A DNA stretch of 16,802 nucleotides, from NCBI GenBank assembly GCA_008501655.1, contig QQUK01000126.1, forward strand, positions 1 through 16,802, given 5' to 3'. Position numbers and translations under genes: made by a program. The DNA comes from Calditrichota bacterium (GTDB lineage: Bacteria; Zixibacteria; MSB-5A5; GN15; FEB-12). Below, one piece after another: positions 7,306-14,604 of the stretch (position 1 is its first letter; the number at the start of each line of letters is the position of its first letter). The notes beneath the pieces are model-generated. The model saw only the letters and a program-made list of their open reading frames with translations. It was not told where the DNA came from and made no database searches.

Positions 7306-7333
7306 CACACTTCGACTAGCTCAGTGTGACTTT
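7306..7333 (+). terminator. Hairpin followed by T-run, terminator-like repeat
   Basis: CACACT (7306-7311) pairs with AGTGTG (7323-7328) around TTCGACTAGCTC, then a T5 tract. The sequence resembles a dispersed intergenic repeat type (GTCACACTGAGCTAGTCG on the minus strand). A terminator function is possible but the stem is only 6 bp. It ends the 446-bp gene-free stretch between topA and xerC; only a short AT-rich leader remains before xerC. Confidence 0.45.
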
Positions 7334-7387
7334 TTCATGATTAAACTTAAATATTGACCTTCTAACTCTCATTAAATATCATAAGTT

Positions 7388-8302
7388 ATGATAACAAAGC
7401 TATTCGCTGACTATCTCAAGTCGATTACCGAGCAGAAAGCATACTCTGCCAATACTATCAAAGCGTACAAAAAGGACCTTGAACCGTTTGTGCAGTTTTT
7501 GGAAAAACAACATACCGAGCATCCTTCGACACCCAAAAACGACCCGCTCTTTTTACGACTTTATCTGCATCAGCGAATTGAAGAGAAAGTTTCGAATCGG
7601 TCACTTGCCCGCTTTCTTTCGTCGTTGTCATCGTTTCAGACATTTCTTTCCCAAACTGAAAAGAACAAAGCTTATATGTTCAAGCTGCCTAAAATGAAGT
7701 TCAGTTCCAAGATTCCTGATTTTGTTCCGATGAGTGAAATCAATAAGCTGTTTGAGACAAACCGTCCGTTATCCGAAACAAAAAAGTACGGTTTCCAGCG
7801 GGATTTTATGATAATCTCTTTATTGTATGCAACCGGTATCAGACGGGAAGAGATAGCTAATATCAAATTAGCAGATATTGATAAACAGGTTCAGACAATT
7901 GCAATCACCGGTAAGGGGAACAAAGTCAGAATGGTTCCGGTTGGAGAGAATACTTTTAGTGAATTAGAGAGGTATTTAGTACATAGGGAGAGATTTATCC
8001 GGGACAAATCGAGCAAATCGCCGTATCTTGTTCTTAACAAATTTGGAAATCCGATAACAGTCCGTTCAATTAATCGGTTGGTGAAGAAATTTGCTCAAAA
8101 ACAGGGAATTGAGTTGACTCCGCATGTATTAAGACATTCTTTTGCCACACATCTACTTGAAAATGGAGCAGATTTGTTGTTAATTAAAGAAATTTTGGGA
8201 CATGCCTCGCTTTCGACTACACAGAAATATACTCATGTAACAGCCGAAGCGATGAAAAAAGTGTATAACAAAGCGCACCCCCGTTCGGGTGCCAAAGGAT
8301 AA
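7388..8302 (+). CDS. xerC: Tyrosine recombinase XerC/XerD type
   Basis: 304 aa; cleaves and rejoins DNA at dif-like sites to resolve chromosome dimers. The N-terminal SAM-like DNA-binding domain covers about residues 1-90 (SANTIKAYKKDL). The catalytic domain shows Arg152 (ATGIRREEI), Lys176 (ITGKGNKVR), His246 and Arg249 (TPHVLRHSFATH), His272 (LGHASLSTT) and the nucleophile Tyr281 (QKYTHV). All catalytic residues are intact and the length is standard, so this is a housekeeping Xer rather than a decayed integrase. No strong ribosome site precedes ATG 7388, but the N-terminus aligns with the family. The stop is 2 bp before hslV, and the xerC-hslV-hslU order (codV-clpQ-clpY in Bacillus) argues for XerC rather than XerD. 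Whether a second Xer exists elsewhere cannot be seen. Confidence 0.92.
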   Translation: MITKLFADYLKSITEQKAYSANTIKAYKKDLEPFVQFLEKQHTEHPSTPKNDPLFLRLYLHQRIEEKVSNRSLARFLSSLSSFQTFLSQTEKNKAYMFKLPKMKFSSKIPDFVPMSEINKLFETNRPLSETKKYGFQRDFMIISLLYATGIRREEIANIKLADIDKQVQTIAITGKGNKVRMVPVGENTFSELERYLVHRERFIRDKSSKSPYLVLNKFGNPITVRSINRLVKKFAQKQGIELTPHVLRHSFATHLLENGADLLLIKEILGHASLSTTQKYTHVTAEAMKKVYNKAHPRSGAKG

Positions 8303-8304
8303 AG

Positions 8305-8841
8305 ATGAAAACAAGATCAACGACAATAATCGGATTGATGCATAATGGAAAAGCTGCGATGGCTGGTGACGGCCAGGTTACGTACGGTGAAACTGTCTGG
8401 AAAACATCGGCAACCAAAGTACGGTCGATGTATGACGGAAAAATCTTAAGCGGATTTGCCGGGGCTGCTGCCGATGCTCTTGCGCTGTATGAACTGCTTG
8501 AGAAAAAGATTGAAGAGTTTGAGGGTAATCTTCCCAAAGCATGTGTCGAACTTGCTAAAGAATGGCGCACTGACCGTCAACTCAGGAACCTTGAGGCGGT
8601 CATCGGGATTACTGATAATAAGCATATCTTACTTGTCTCCGGCACCGGTGATGTCATCGAACCGGATGACGGGATTATCGGTATCGGTTCCGGTGGTGAA
8701 TATGCATTAGCTGCAGCCCGTGCGTTAAAACTTGCCAATCCAAAGATGACGGCTGAGAAGATTGCCAAAACAGCGCTTGAGATTGCCGCGGATATATGTA
8801 TTTACACGAATAAAAATATCAAAGTAGAGAGTATAAAATGA
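8305..8841 (+). CDS. hslV: HslV (ClpQ) peptidase subunit of the HslUV protease
   Basis: 178 aa; the proteolytic dodecamer of the ATP-dependent HslUV protease in the cytoplasm. It is an N-terminal threonine hydrolase. The predicted propeptide is MKTRS, leaving Thr6 as the mature catalytic Thr1. With that numbering Asp22 becomes Asp17 and Lys38 becomes Lys33, the family active-site residues. AMAGDGQVTYG and the late GIGSGGEYALAAA block are conserved. The mature end is thus a Thr, as in E. coli, not the Ser of Bacillus ClpQ. AAAGGA precedes ATG. The stop overlaps the hslU start (ATGA, 8838-8841), indicating translational coupling with its ATPase partner. Confidence 0.96.
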   Translation: MKTRSTTIIGLMHNGKAAMAGDGQVTYGETVWKTSATKVRSMYDGKILSGFAGAAADALALYELLEKKIEEFEGNLPKACVELAKEWRTDRQLRNLEAVIGITDNKHILLVSGTGDVIEPDDGIIGIGSGGEYALAAARALKLANPKMTAEKIAKTALEIAADICIYTNKNIKVESIK

Positions 8842-10193
8842 ACAATGGATATTTGATGCCCAAAGAGATTGTTGCGCATCTTGATAAATATATTGTAGGA
8901 CAAAACGAAGCAAAAAAGTCGGTAGCTATTGCGTTGCGAAACCGCTGGCGGAGGCAGAATGCACCGGAAGATATCCGTAAAGAGATAATGCCTAATAATA
9001 TTATTATGATGGGTCCGACCGGGGTCGGGAAAACGGAGATAGCCAGAAGGCTTGCTGATTTAGCAGCAGCACCGTTTATCAAAGTAGAAGCATCGAAATT
9101 TACGGAAGTCGGCTATGTCGGCCGTGATGTTGAATCGATGATTCGGGATTTAGTGGATATATCGGTCGGTATGGTAAAATCGGAGATTTCCGAAAGGTAT
9201 ACCAAAAAAGCAAAAGAGAATGCGACCGAAAAACTGTTAGATTTGTTACTGATGCCGGTACCGGTGAAAAAGCAAAAAAAGGATGAAGAAGGAGTCGGCG
9301 AGATTCCGGATTCTTTTAAACGGACCAGAGAGAAATTTAAAAAGAAGCTTTTGGACGGTAAGCTTGAAGATTCCGAAGTTGAGTTAAACACACCTCAGAA
9401 TCAGTTTCCGGTTGTAGAGATATTCTCACCGATGGGGATGGAAGAATTGGGAGTTAATTTTCAAGAGATGTTTTCCGAGATGGTCCCGAAGAAAACCAAA
9501 CTCCGTAAGATGACTGTCAAAGATGCCCGGAAATTTCTGATAAATGAAGAACTGAATAAACTTATTAATATGGATGATGTCATTTCTGAGGCATTGGAGA
9601 GAGTGCAGGAGTCGGGTATTATTTTTATCGATGAGATTGATAAGATTGTTGGGAATGATTCAAAGACCGGTCCTGATGTCAGCCGTGAGGGTGTTCAGCG
9701 GGATATACTTCCGATTGTCGAAGGCTGTTCGGTTTCGACAAAGTATGGGATGGTACGCACCGATCATGTTCTGTTTATTGCAGCCGGAGCATTTCATGTT
9801 GCCTCACCGTCCGATTTGATACCGGAACTTCAGGGACGTTTTCCGATTCGGGTGGAACTTGATTCATTGACAGCTGAAGATTTTGAGCGGATTCTCACTG
9901 AACCGAAAGCATCACTGGTGAAGCAGTATAAAGCACTCCTTGCAACAGAAAATGTAACATTATCGTTTGCTGATTCGGCAATTAAAAAGATTGCTGCCTA
10001 TGCTGAGCGGGTAAATAAAGATTCTGAAAATATCGGGGCAAGACGACTGCATACTGTTTTGACAACTCTTCTGGAAGATTTACTTTTTGAGCCTCCTACG
10101 AAAAAGAAAAAAGCAAATATAACTGCGAAGATGGTTGAAAAACAGTTAGAAGAGATTATCGAAAACGAGGATTTGAGTAAGTATATATTGTAG
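8838..10193 (+). CDS. hslU: HslU (ClpY) ATPase subunit of the HslUV protease
   Basis: 451 aa, close to the usual about 445. This AAA+ unfoldase forms hexamers that feed substrates to HslV. The opening MPKEIVAHLDKYIVGQNEAK is typical of the family. Walker A is GPTGVGKT (59-66), the pore loop GYVGRD is at 92-97 and Walker B is IIFIDEID (261-268). An insertion (I) domain spans about 110-240 and is Lys/Glu-rich here. The C-terminus ends DLSKYIL; this tail inserts into HslV to open its active sites. It overlaps hslV by ATGA. Its stop lies only 2 bp from the stop of the convergent minus-strand gene. Confidence 0.97.
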   Translation: MNNGYLMPKEIVAHLDKYIVGQNEAKKSVAIALRNRWRRQNAPEDIRKEIMPNNIIMMGPTGVGKTEIARRLADLAAAPFIKVEASKFTEVGYVGRDVESMIRDLVDISVGMVKSEISERYTKKAKENATEKLLDLLLMPVPVKKQKKDEEGVGEIPDSFKRTREKFKKKLLDGKLEDSEVELNTPQNQFPVVEIFSPMGMEELGVNFQEMFSEMVPKKTKLRKMTVKDARKFLINEELNKLINMDDVISEALERVQESGIIFIDEIDKIVGNDSKTGPDVSREGVQRDILPIVEGCSVSTKYGMVRTDHVLFIAAGAFHVASPSDLIPELQGRFPIRVELDSLTAEDFERILTEPKASLVKQYKALLATENVTLSFADSAIKKIAAYAERVNKDSENIGARRLHTVLTTLLEDLLFEPPTKKKKANITAKMVEKQLEEIIENEDLSKYIL

Positions 10194-10195
10194 GA

Positions 10196-10972
10196 TCAAA
10201 TGATATGTATTTTGATATCGCCGATAAAATTGTTAGCAGCAATGTATAATTTTTTATCGGCTTTGTCATAGTTCAGTGTCTGTGATTCAACAGAGTTTCC
10301 AAAACCGCTGGTTCGTTCTCCGACAGCTTCAATATCACCGATAAAGTTTGAACAGTTTGCAAAAACCTCAAGGGACTGCGGGACATAAATACGGATATCT
10401 CCGATAAAGCAGGAGATGATAAGGCGGTTCAGTCCGTCTTCAAAAACACCGTTATGCAGTTTCATCTCGACTTCACCGATTCCCATAGAGACTTCAACGT
10501 TCTGCATATTTATTCCGGCACAATCGACAAACATATCGCCGAGAGCTTTGTTGTACTTGATTTTTCCGTTTTGTTTGGAATAGGAATGGGATTCCTGTTC
10601 GTTTTGAGAATGAGAACTATGTTTGGAATCTGATTGATTCTGAGCATATTTATTTGGATCCGGAGAAGTGTAGCTGCTTTGGCGAAAAGTATCTTCAACT
10701 TTCTGGGAGAAGTCATCCATTTTTTCAGAGAAATTATTCAGATCATCGTGGACTTTTTCAAATTTTTCTGCATGAATATTGATATTGATGTCCTGTTCCT
10801 TTTTTCTGCGTCTTAAAATCATCCAGACACCAAAACCGATTAAAATGAAAGGGAAGAGATGAGAGAAAAAATCATCAAAGGAGACATCAAACAAATCGAG
10901 AGAATTACCTAAAAGGATAACTCCCAGGAAAATTAAAAAGAACCCTAATATGTATTTTCCTCGCAATTTCAA
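10196..10972 (-). CDS. LiaF-like two-TM membrane protein with cytoplasmic/periplasmic beta-repeat domain
   Basis: 258 aa. Two membrane segments lie at about residues 7-26 and 36-54 with a short loop, then an Arg/Lys cluster (RRRKK). A predicted coiled-coil/hydrophilic linker follows (about 62-135, rich in Asp, Gln, Ser and His). The C-terminal domain is made of short beta repeats: FIGDI occurs three times (189-193, 210-214, 249-253) plus related LGDM and GIGEV turns. This layout (LiaI-LiaF-like TM region plus DUF2154-type C-terminus) fits LiaF/YvqF-like proteins, which in Bacillus restrain a cell-envelope stress two-component system. No liaR/liaS partner is next to it, so function is unproven. 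The start is TTG, supported by GGAG four bases upstream; an ATG nearby is out of frame. It converges with hslU, and no terminator fits in the 2-bp gap. Confidence 0.75.
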   Translation of the reverse strand: MKLRGKYILGFFLIFLGVILLGNSLDLFDVSFDDFFSHLFPFILIGFGVWMILRRRKKEQDININIHAEKFEKVHDDLNNFSEKMDDFSQKVEDTFRQSSYTSPDPNKYAQNQSDSKHSSHSQNEQESHSYSKQNGKIKYNKALGDMFVDCAGINMQNVEVSMGIGEVEMKLHNGVFEDGLNRLIISCFIGDIRIYVPQSLEVFANCSNFIGDIEAVGERTSGFGNSVESQTLNYDKADKKLYIAANNFIGDIKIHII

Positions 10973-11061
10973 TTATCTCCATTCTATCAGCTATTAATCT
11001 TACGAAGCTATTGCTGTTTTGTTACTTATAGAAATTAGTAAATCAAATAGGTCAGCACAAG

Positions 11062-11087
11062 TAAAAAGCCCGCTTTTGCGGGCTTTC
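11062..11087 (-). terminator. Intrinsic terminator of the octaheme cytochrome gene
   Basis: AAAGCCCGC (11065-11073), loop TTTT, GCGGGCTTT (11078-11086): a perfect 9-bp GC-rich stem. Read on the minus strand it is followed by a T5 run, and it lies about 28 bp after the stop of the cytochrome gene. The next minus-strand gene (LiaF-like) starts about 90 bp further on and is thus probably a separate unit. Confidence 0.85.
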
Positions 11088-11114
11088 AAGTATAGCGAAT
11101 TTTTGAATTTTGCG

Positions 11115-12524
11115 TTATTTCTGGTACCGTTTTTTGAAATCGTCCTGTGCTTTTTTTCGGGCAGCTTTAACGTCGGCTGGTTCATTGCCGGTAAACCATT
11201 TATGCTCTTCCATTTCAAAGGTCTTTGCTATTAAGTCTTCAACTTCAGCAACCGCATCCAGTTTTGTACCTGCTGCTTTGTGATGATTTAAGATTTCCTT
11301 AATAGTCGGAATAAATTCCATGTAAAACCGTTCAGCGACTTCATAAAATCCATGCCACTGGGTATAGTCCGGAGCGAACATCGCGGCGCCCATTCTTGCT
11401 CTGCGTCCTTCATGATGCCAGAGATAGAAATAAATCCATTCGATTTCATCGTCAAAATTGATGTCATTTGTGATGAGACCGGAGCTTCTGACCTTTTTGT
11501 ATATATTCGTGGCGGGGATACCAAATTTATCGTTATATAAGTTTACTGCACCATCATACTGAGTGTAAAAATTATCTATATAATTTGACGTATGACAATT
11601 TGAGCAGACATTTTTCATGTCATCCCGTCTGTTTTCCCATGATTTGACATCTTTGCCGTTTGCTTTGGCGGCTGCATCAATTTTTTGAGAAACGGGTGGA
11701 CGAAGTGTCCAGCTGATTCTGTCTCCGACATCATGGGTTATGGGAAGATCTGATGTCGCAGACATATGACAGGTTGCACAGGTTGGTGCTGCGGAATAAT
11801 CAATACCGACAATCCATGAAGAGGACTGAAGATTCATCCTGTCGATATTCGCATAGTAGGCAATGCCATGTTTTGATTCTTCATAGATTTCTTTTTGAGG
11901 ATGGTCCGGACCGAGATGACATTTCCCGCAATTTTCCGGTTGACGTGCAAGAGCTGCATCAAAAGAATGTCTCGAATGACAAGCGGAACATGCCCCTTTG
12001 GAACCATCGGGGTTAATTCTTCCCATTCCGGTATTCGGCCAGGTTTCCGCAGTCAGGGAACCATTTTCACCTACTTCAATAACCGAACCATGACATTGTT
12101 TACAACCATTAATAGCAGCCATCGGTCCTTCGACTACTTCACCGAGTACATTATCTAATGAACCTAATATTTTCCCTGCATCGGCATGATGAGAATTTTG
12201 AAACTGATCAAACTCGGTTTGGTGACATTTCGAACAATCTTTTGGGGAGACAATGATAGCAATTGAATATCCATTGTGTTCAAATGCATCTTTGTCGGTT
12301 GGGTCTGCCTGATGACATTCAAAACAACCGACATTGGCTCCATAGTGTCGGCTGTATCTCCACTCTTTGACCATTGCAGGCATTTCCGTTTCATGGCATT
12401 CGATACAGGATTTTGATTCTTCTGTCAAATCTGACGGTACTGAACGGTATGAAGTTTCAGCAGAAATCGCAGCAGCAAACAAAATTAATGCAAAAGAAAC
12501 AATAAGTTTTATACCTCTATGCAT
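11115..12524 (-). CDS. Exported octaheme cytochrome c, hydroxylamine oxidoreductase (HAO) family
   Basis: 469 aa with a Sec signal peptide (hydrophobic core about residues 6-20, likely cut after AISA at 22). Eight CxxCH heme sites start at Cys40, 67, 97, 141, 179, 199, 249 and 307; there is no CxxCK, which argues against NrfA or octaheme nitrite reductase (ONR). The blocks GPDHPQKEIYEESKHG (206-220), APTCATCHMSA and THDVGDRISWTLRPP, and PDYTQWHG (385-392) are the HAO-family signature. Asp207-His208 fits the active-site Asp-His pair known in HAO; heme 4 (Cys141) would be the catalytic heme. Family members either oxidise hydroxylamine/hydrazine or reduce nitrite, NO or hydroxylamine; Tyr387 may or may not be the P460-forming cross-link. 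AAAGGAG precedes ATG. No haoB, cytochrome c554 or quinone partner gene is adjacent. An FNR/DNR-type palindrome lies upstream. Confidence 0.88.
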   Translation of the reverse strand: MHRGIKLIVSFALILFAAAISAETSYRSVPSDLTEESKSCIECHETEMPAMVKEWRYSRHYGANVGCFECHQADPTDKDAFEHNGYSIAIIVSPKDCSKCHQTEFDQFQNSHHADAGKILGSLDNVLGEVVEGPMAAINGCKQCHGSVIEVGENGSLTAETWPNTGMGRINPDGSKGACSACHSRHSFDAALARQPENCGKCHLGPDHPQKEIYEESKHGIAYYANIDRMNLQSSSWIVGIDYSAAPTCATCHMSATSDLPITHDVGDRISWTLRPPVSQKIDAAAKANGKDVKSWENRRDDMKNVCSNCHTSNYIDNFYTQYDGAVNLYNDKFGIPATNIYKKVRSSGLITNDINFDDEIEWIYFYLWHHEGRRARMGAAMFAPDYTQWHGFYEVAERFYMEFIPTIKEILNHHKAAGTKLDAVAEVEDLIAKTFEMEEHKWFTGNEPADVKAARKKAQDDFKKRYQK

Positions 12525-12585
12525 ACAAACTCCTTTAATTGGGGATTTTTCAATAATAATATCGTTATCTTTAGTTGTACTCCCT

Positions 12586-12599
12586 TTGACTTAAATCAA
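12586..12599 (-). promoter_or_regulatory. FNR/DNR-type (CRP-FNR superfamily) operator
   Basis: Plus strand TTGAC-TTAA-ATCAA, minus strand TTGAT-TTAA-GTCAA. The FNR consensus TTGAT-N4-ATCAA is matched at 9 of 10 fixed bases; read toward the cytochrome it matches the DNR form TTGAT-N4-GTCAA completely. The centre is 68 bp upstream of the cytochrome start codon. A TATTAT hexamer on the minus strand lies at about 12554-12559, so the operator would sit roughly 42-46 bases upstream of transcription start, the class II activator position. Binding is inferred, not shown. Confidence 0.55.
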
Positions 12600-12650
12600 G
12601 TAATCCTGAGATAATCCTGTAATTCTTTTGATTGGCAGGGAAGTAGTGTC

Positions 12651-12679
12651 TTGACATATAGCTGAAAATCAATTTTATT
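12651..12679 (+). promoter_or_regulatory. Possible sigma-70-type promoter of argF
   Basis: Perfect -35 hexamer TTGACA (12651-12656), 17-base spacer, then TTTATT (12674-12679) as a weak -10. This would give a leader of roughly 35 bases before the argF start. The -10 match is poor, so confidence is low. Confidence 0.3.
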
Positions 12680-12721
12680 GGCTCGACTTGTAAAAAATAA
12701 AATCAGAATAAAGGAGTCGTC

Positions 12722-13624
12722 ATGCCACGTTCACTCTGCCAAATAACAGATTTCACCAAAGATGAAGTATTACAGATTTTCGATTTATGTAAAAAGATGA
12801 AATCGGGTGAGATTGCCCCGAAACCACTTGCCGGAAAATCAGCAGCCTGTATATTTGCCAAAGAATCACTTCGGACCAGAATATCATTTGAAGTCGGTAT
12901 CTCCGAGCTCGGCGGTTCACCGATATATGTCACCGGAGGTGAGATTAAGCTTGGTGAACGGGAAACTGTCTCCGATGCAGCTCAGGTACTTTCCCGGTAT
13001 GTTGGTCTGATTATGATTCGGACATTTAAACAATCCGATGTCGAAGATCTTGCCAAATATGCATCTGTTCCAATTGTAAACGGTCTAACCGATCTGGTGC
13101 ATCCCTGTCAGATAATGGGTGACTATTATACAATGCTTGAACACCTTCCCAAAAAAGATAAATATACCGTTGCTTATGTAGGTGATGGTAACAATATAAC
13201 AAATTCATGGCTTAATTTAGCATCCTTGATTCCGCTCGATTTCAGGATTGGAACAGCTGAAGACTGTCGTCCTGACGCATCAATCCTTGAAAAAGCCAAA
13301 GCTAACTCCGACAGTAATATACTCGTAACAGCCGACCCTAAAGAAGCCGCCAAAGGTGCCGATGTAATCTATACGGATGTTTGGGCTTCAATGGGGCAGA
13401 AACATCTCAAAGAAGAAAAAGAGAGTAAGTTAAAGAAATATCAACTCAATAGCTCACTGTTGGAGGTTGCTGATTCAAATGCTATAGTGCTTCACTGCTT
13501 ACCCGCTGAACGAGGAAAAGAGATCACTGACGAAGTAATGGATGGACCTCAGTCAAGAGTATTTGATCAGGCGGAAAACAGGCTGCACATTCAGAAAGCT
13601 ATTATGGCATTTCTGTTACAGTAG
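12722..13624 (+). CDS. argF: Ornithine carbamoyltransferase
   Basis: 300 aa; transfers the carbamoyl group of carbamoyl phosphate to ornithine to form citrulline in arginine synthesis. The carbamoyl-phosphate loop is ESLRTR (Ser49-Arg53), a known variant of STRTR. HPCQ is at 127-130, GDGNNITNSW at 154-163, the ornithine loop DVWASMG at 219-225 (the SMG motif specific to ornithine enzymes rather than aspartate carbamoyltransferase) and HCLP at 258-261. Length is at the short end of the family but all motifs are present. AAGGAG precedes ATG. No other arg gene is visible in the window; the following lipoprotein gene starts 52 bp later without an intervening terminator, so read-through is possible. 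Confidence 0.95.
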   Translation: MPRSLCQITDFTKDEVLQIFDLCKKMKSGEIAPKPLAGKSAACIFAKESLRTRISFEVGISELGGSPIYVTGGEIKLGERETVSDAAQVLSRYVGLIMIRTFKQSDVEDLAKYASVPIVNGLTDLVHPCQIMGDYYTMLEHLPKKDKYTVAYVGDGNNITNSWLNLASLIPLDFRIGTAEDCRPDASILEKAKANSDSNILVTADPKEAAKGADVIYTDVWASMGQKHLKEEKESKLKKYQLNSSLLEVADSNAIVLHCLPAERGKEITDEVMDGPQSRVFDQAENRLHIQKAIMAFLLQ

Positions 13625-13676
13625 TAATTGATAAAGCCTAACACAGTGGGTGCCAAGAAATGAAAGGAGACGCACG

Positions 13677-14513
13677 ATGCGCTCTCATGGGTATTCAAAA
13701 GTTTTAGGCTTTGTACTGCTGGCGGTTTTTGCAGTTGCATTTGTAGGTTGTGGCGATGATGACAGCCCGACCGGTAATACAATCGGTTCATTAACTGATC
13801 CGAATTTTGTTGCAGTCCAGGAACAGGTTGAGACATATGTAGATTCAACGATGGATTACATTCTGACCGGTTTCAGTTCAATCAGCTCAATTTCCTCAGG
13901 TGGAAATGTTGACCCGGTTTTGTATGGTCCGGTATTCCCGGATTCTGATCAGGTCAGTATTACGTACGTTGGCGGGTGGCATGTTGTTAATCTTACAAAA
14001 AGCCGTTATAACTACGCATTTAGCATTCTTGATTCAGTTCAGTTTTACTCAAATGATGATGTTTCCCAGACCTCAGAAAATCTTGATTCTATGTGGTATC
14101 GTCATAATTGGTCATTTGATATGCCTGATACAACAGTTTCACATATGACAATGGAAGGTGTTTCAGGATTTGATTTTAGAAACTTACAATCAAACGCTGC
14201 ACTGATAGACGGTTCTCAGGATCTTAATATCTATGTAAAGCATGTTACTAATGATTCTACTGTCTGGAGAAACTTTGACCAGACTTCTACTGTCAGTGAC
14301 CTTGTTGTCTCTAAAGGCGGAAGTAATGCATGGGATGAAGTAAGACCTACTTCAGGTACCCTCTTCTCAACGATAACTGTCAACTATTACAACGATGCGA
14401 CTCAGGTAGATTCCGAATCAATCTGGACTGTTACTGTAGTATTTGTGAATGGTGATTACAATGTTAGTATTACTCAGGGTACGACAACCTGGACATATAA
14501 TAGTACTCTTTAA
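13677..14513 (+). CDS. Predicted lipoprotein of unknown function
   Basis: 278 aa. I chose ATG 13677 because AAAGGAGA sits just before it and it places a lipoprotein signal at the N-terminus; a GTG at 13650 would add nine hydrophilic, Arg-rich residues and has no ribosome site. The hydrophobic stretch is about residues 9-21, and the lipobox-like FVGC gives the lipid-bearing Cys25, followed by GDDD. The mature protein is rich in Ser, Thr, Asp, Asn and aromatic residues and short beta segments (WHVVNLTKSRYNYAFSILDSVQF, among others), suggesting an all-beta, surface or periplasm-facing domain. I recognise no named family. A strong terminator follows. Confidence 0.85.
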   Translation: MRSHGYSKVLGFVLLAVFAVAFVGCGDDDSPTGNTIGSLTDPNFVAVQEQVETYVDSTMDYILTGFSSISSISSGGNVDPVLYGPVFPDSDQVSITYVGGWHVVNLTKSRYNYAFSILDSVQFYSNDDVSQTSENLDSMWYRHNWSFDMPDTTVSHMTMEGVSGFDFRNLQSNAALIDGSQDLNIYVKHVTNDSTVWRNFDQTSTVSDLVVSKGGSNAWDEVRPTSGTLFSTITVNYYNDATQVDSESIWTVTVVFVNGDYNVSITQGTTTWTYNSTL

Positions 14514-14533
14514 TAAATATACTTAATTGATTT

Positions 14534-14562
14534 AAACCCGGCAGTTATTGCCGGGTTTTTTT
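14534..14562 (+). terminator. Intrinsic terminator after the lipoprotein gene
   Basis: AAACCCGGCA (14534-14543), loop GTTAT, TGCCGGGTTT (14549-14558): a perfect 10-bp stem ending in a run of seven T (14556-14562). It lies about 20 bp after the lipoprotein stop. It overlaps the alternative TTG start of the next gene, which argues for that gene's later ATG. Confidence 0.92.
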
Positions 14563-14604
14563 ATACCTGTTGACAAGGTGGAAAATCACCAATATCTTGG
14601 CTGG

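Larger units (their letters stand above)
12525..12721. other. Divergent regulatory region between the cytochrome gene and argF
   Basis: 197 bp that must hold both promoters of two divergently transcribed genes. It contains the 14-bp FNR/DNR-like palindrome and, nearer argF, a TTGACA hexamer. A short direct repeat AATCCTG occurs twice (within 12601-12620). No arginine-repressor (ARG-box) pair was recognised near argF. Confidence 0.6.

Noticed and set aside
7388..8302. Phage or island integrase with nearby attachment site
   Set aside because: Length, full catalytic set and the 2-bp spacing to hslV fit housekeeping XerC; no tRNA, att repeat or cargo genes are present.
11753..12158. Plus-strand open frames inside the octaheme cytochrome gene
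   Set aside because: They are antisense to a gene with eight heme motifs and a clear family match, have no ribosome site, and read as low-complexity shadows.
12866..12880. Altered carbamoyl-phosphate loop (SLRTR instead of STRTR) in argF as a sign of a new substrate
   Set aside because: The SLRTR form is known in ordinary carbamoyltransferases, and the SMG ornithine loop is intact.
13650..13676. GTG 13650 as start of the lipoprotein
   Set aside because: No ribosome site in front of it, whereas AAAGGAGA precedes ATG 13677 and gives a proper lipoprotein signal.
14548..14604. Extended N-terminus of the thioesterase from TTG 14548
   Set aside because: The TTG lies inside the terminator stem of the lipoprotein gene and the extra residues do not belong to the family.
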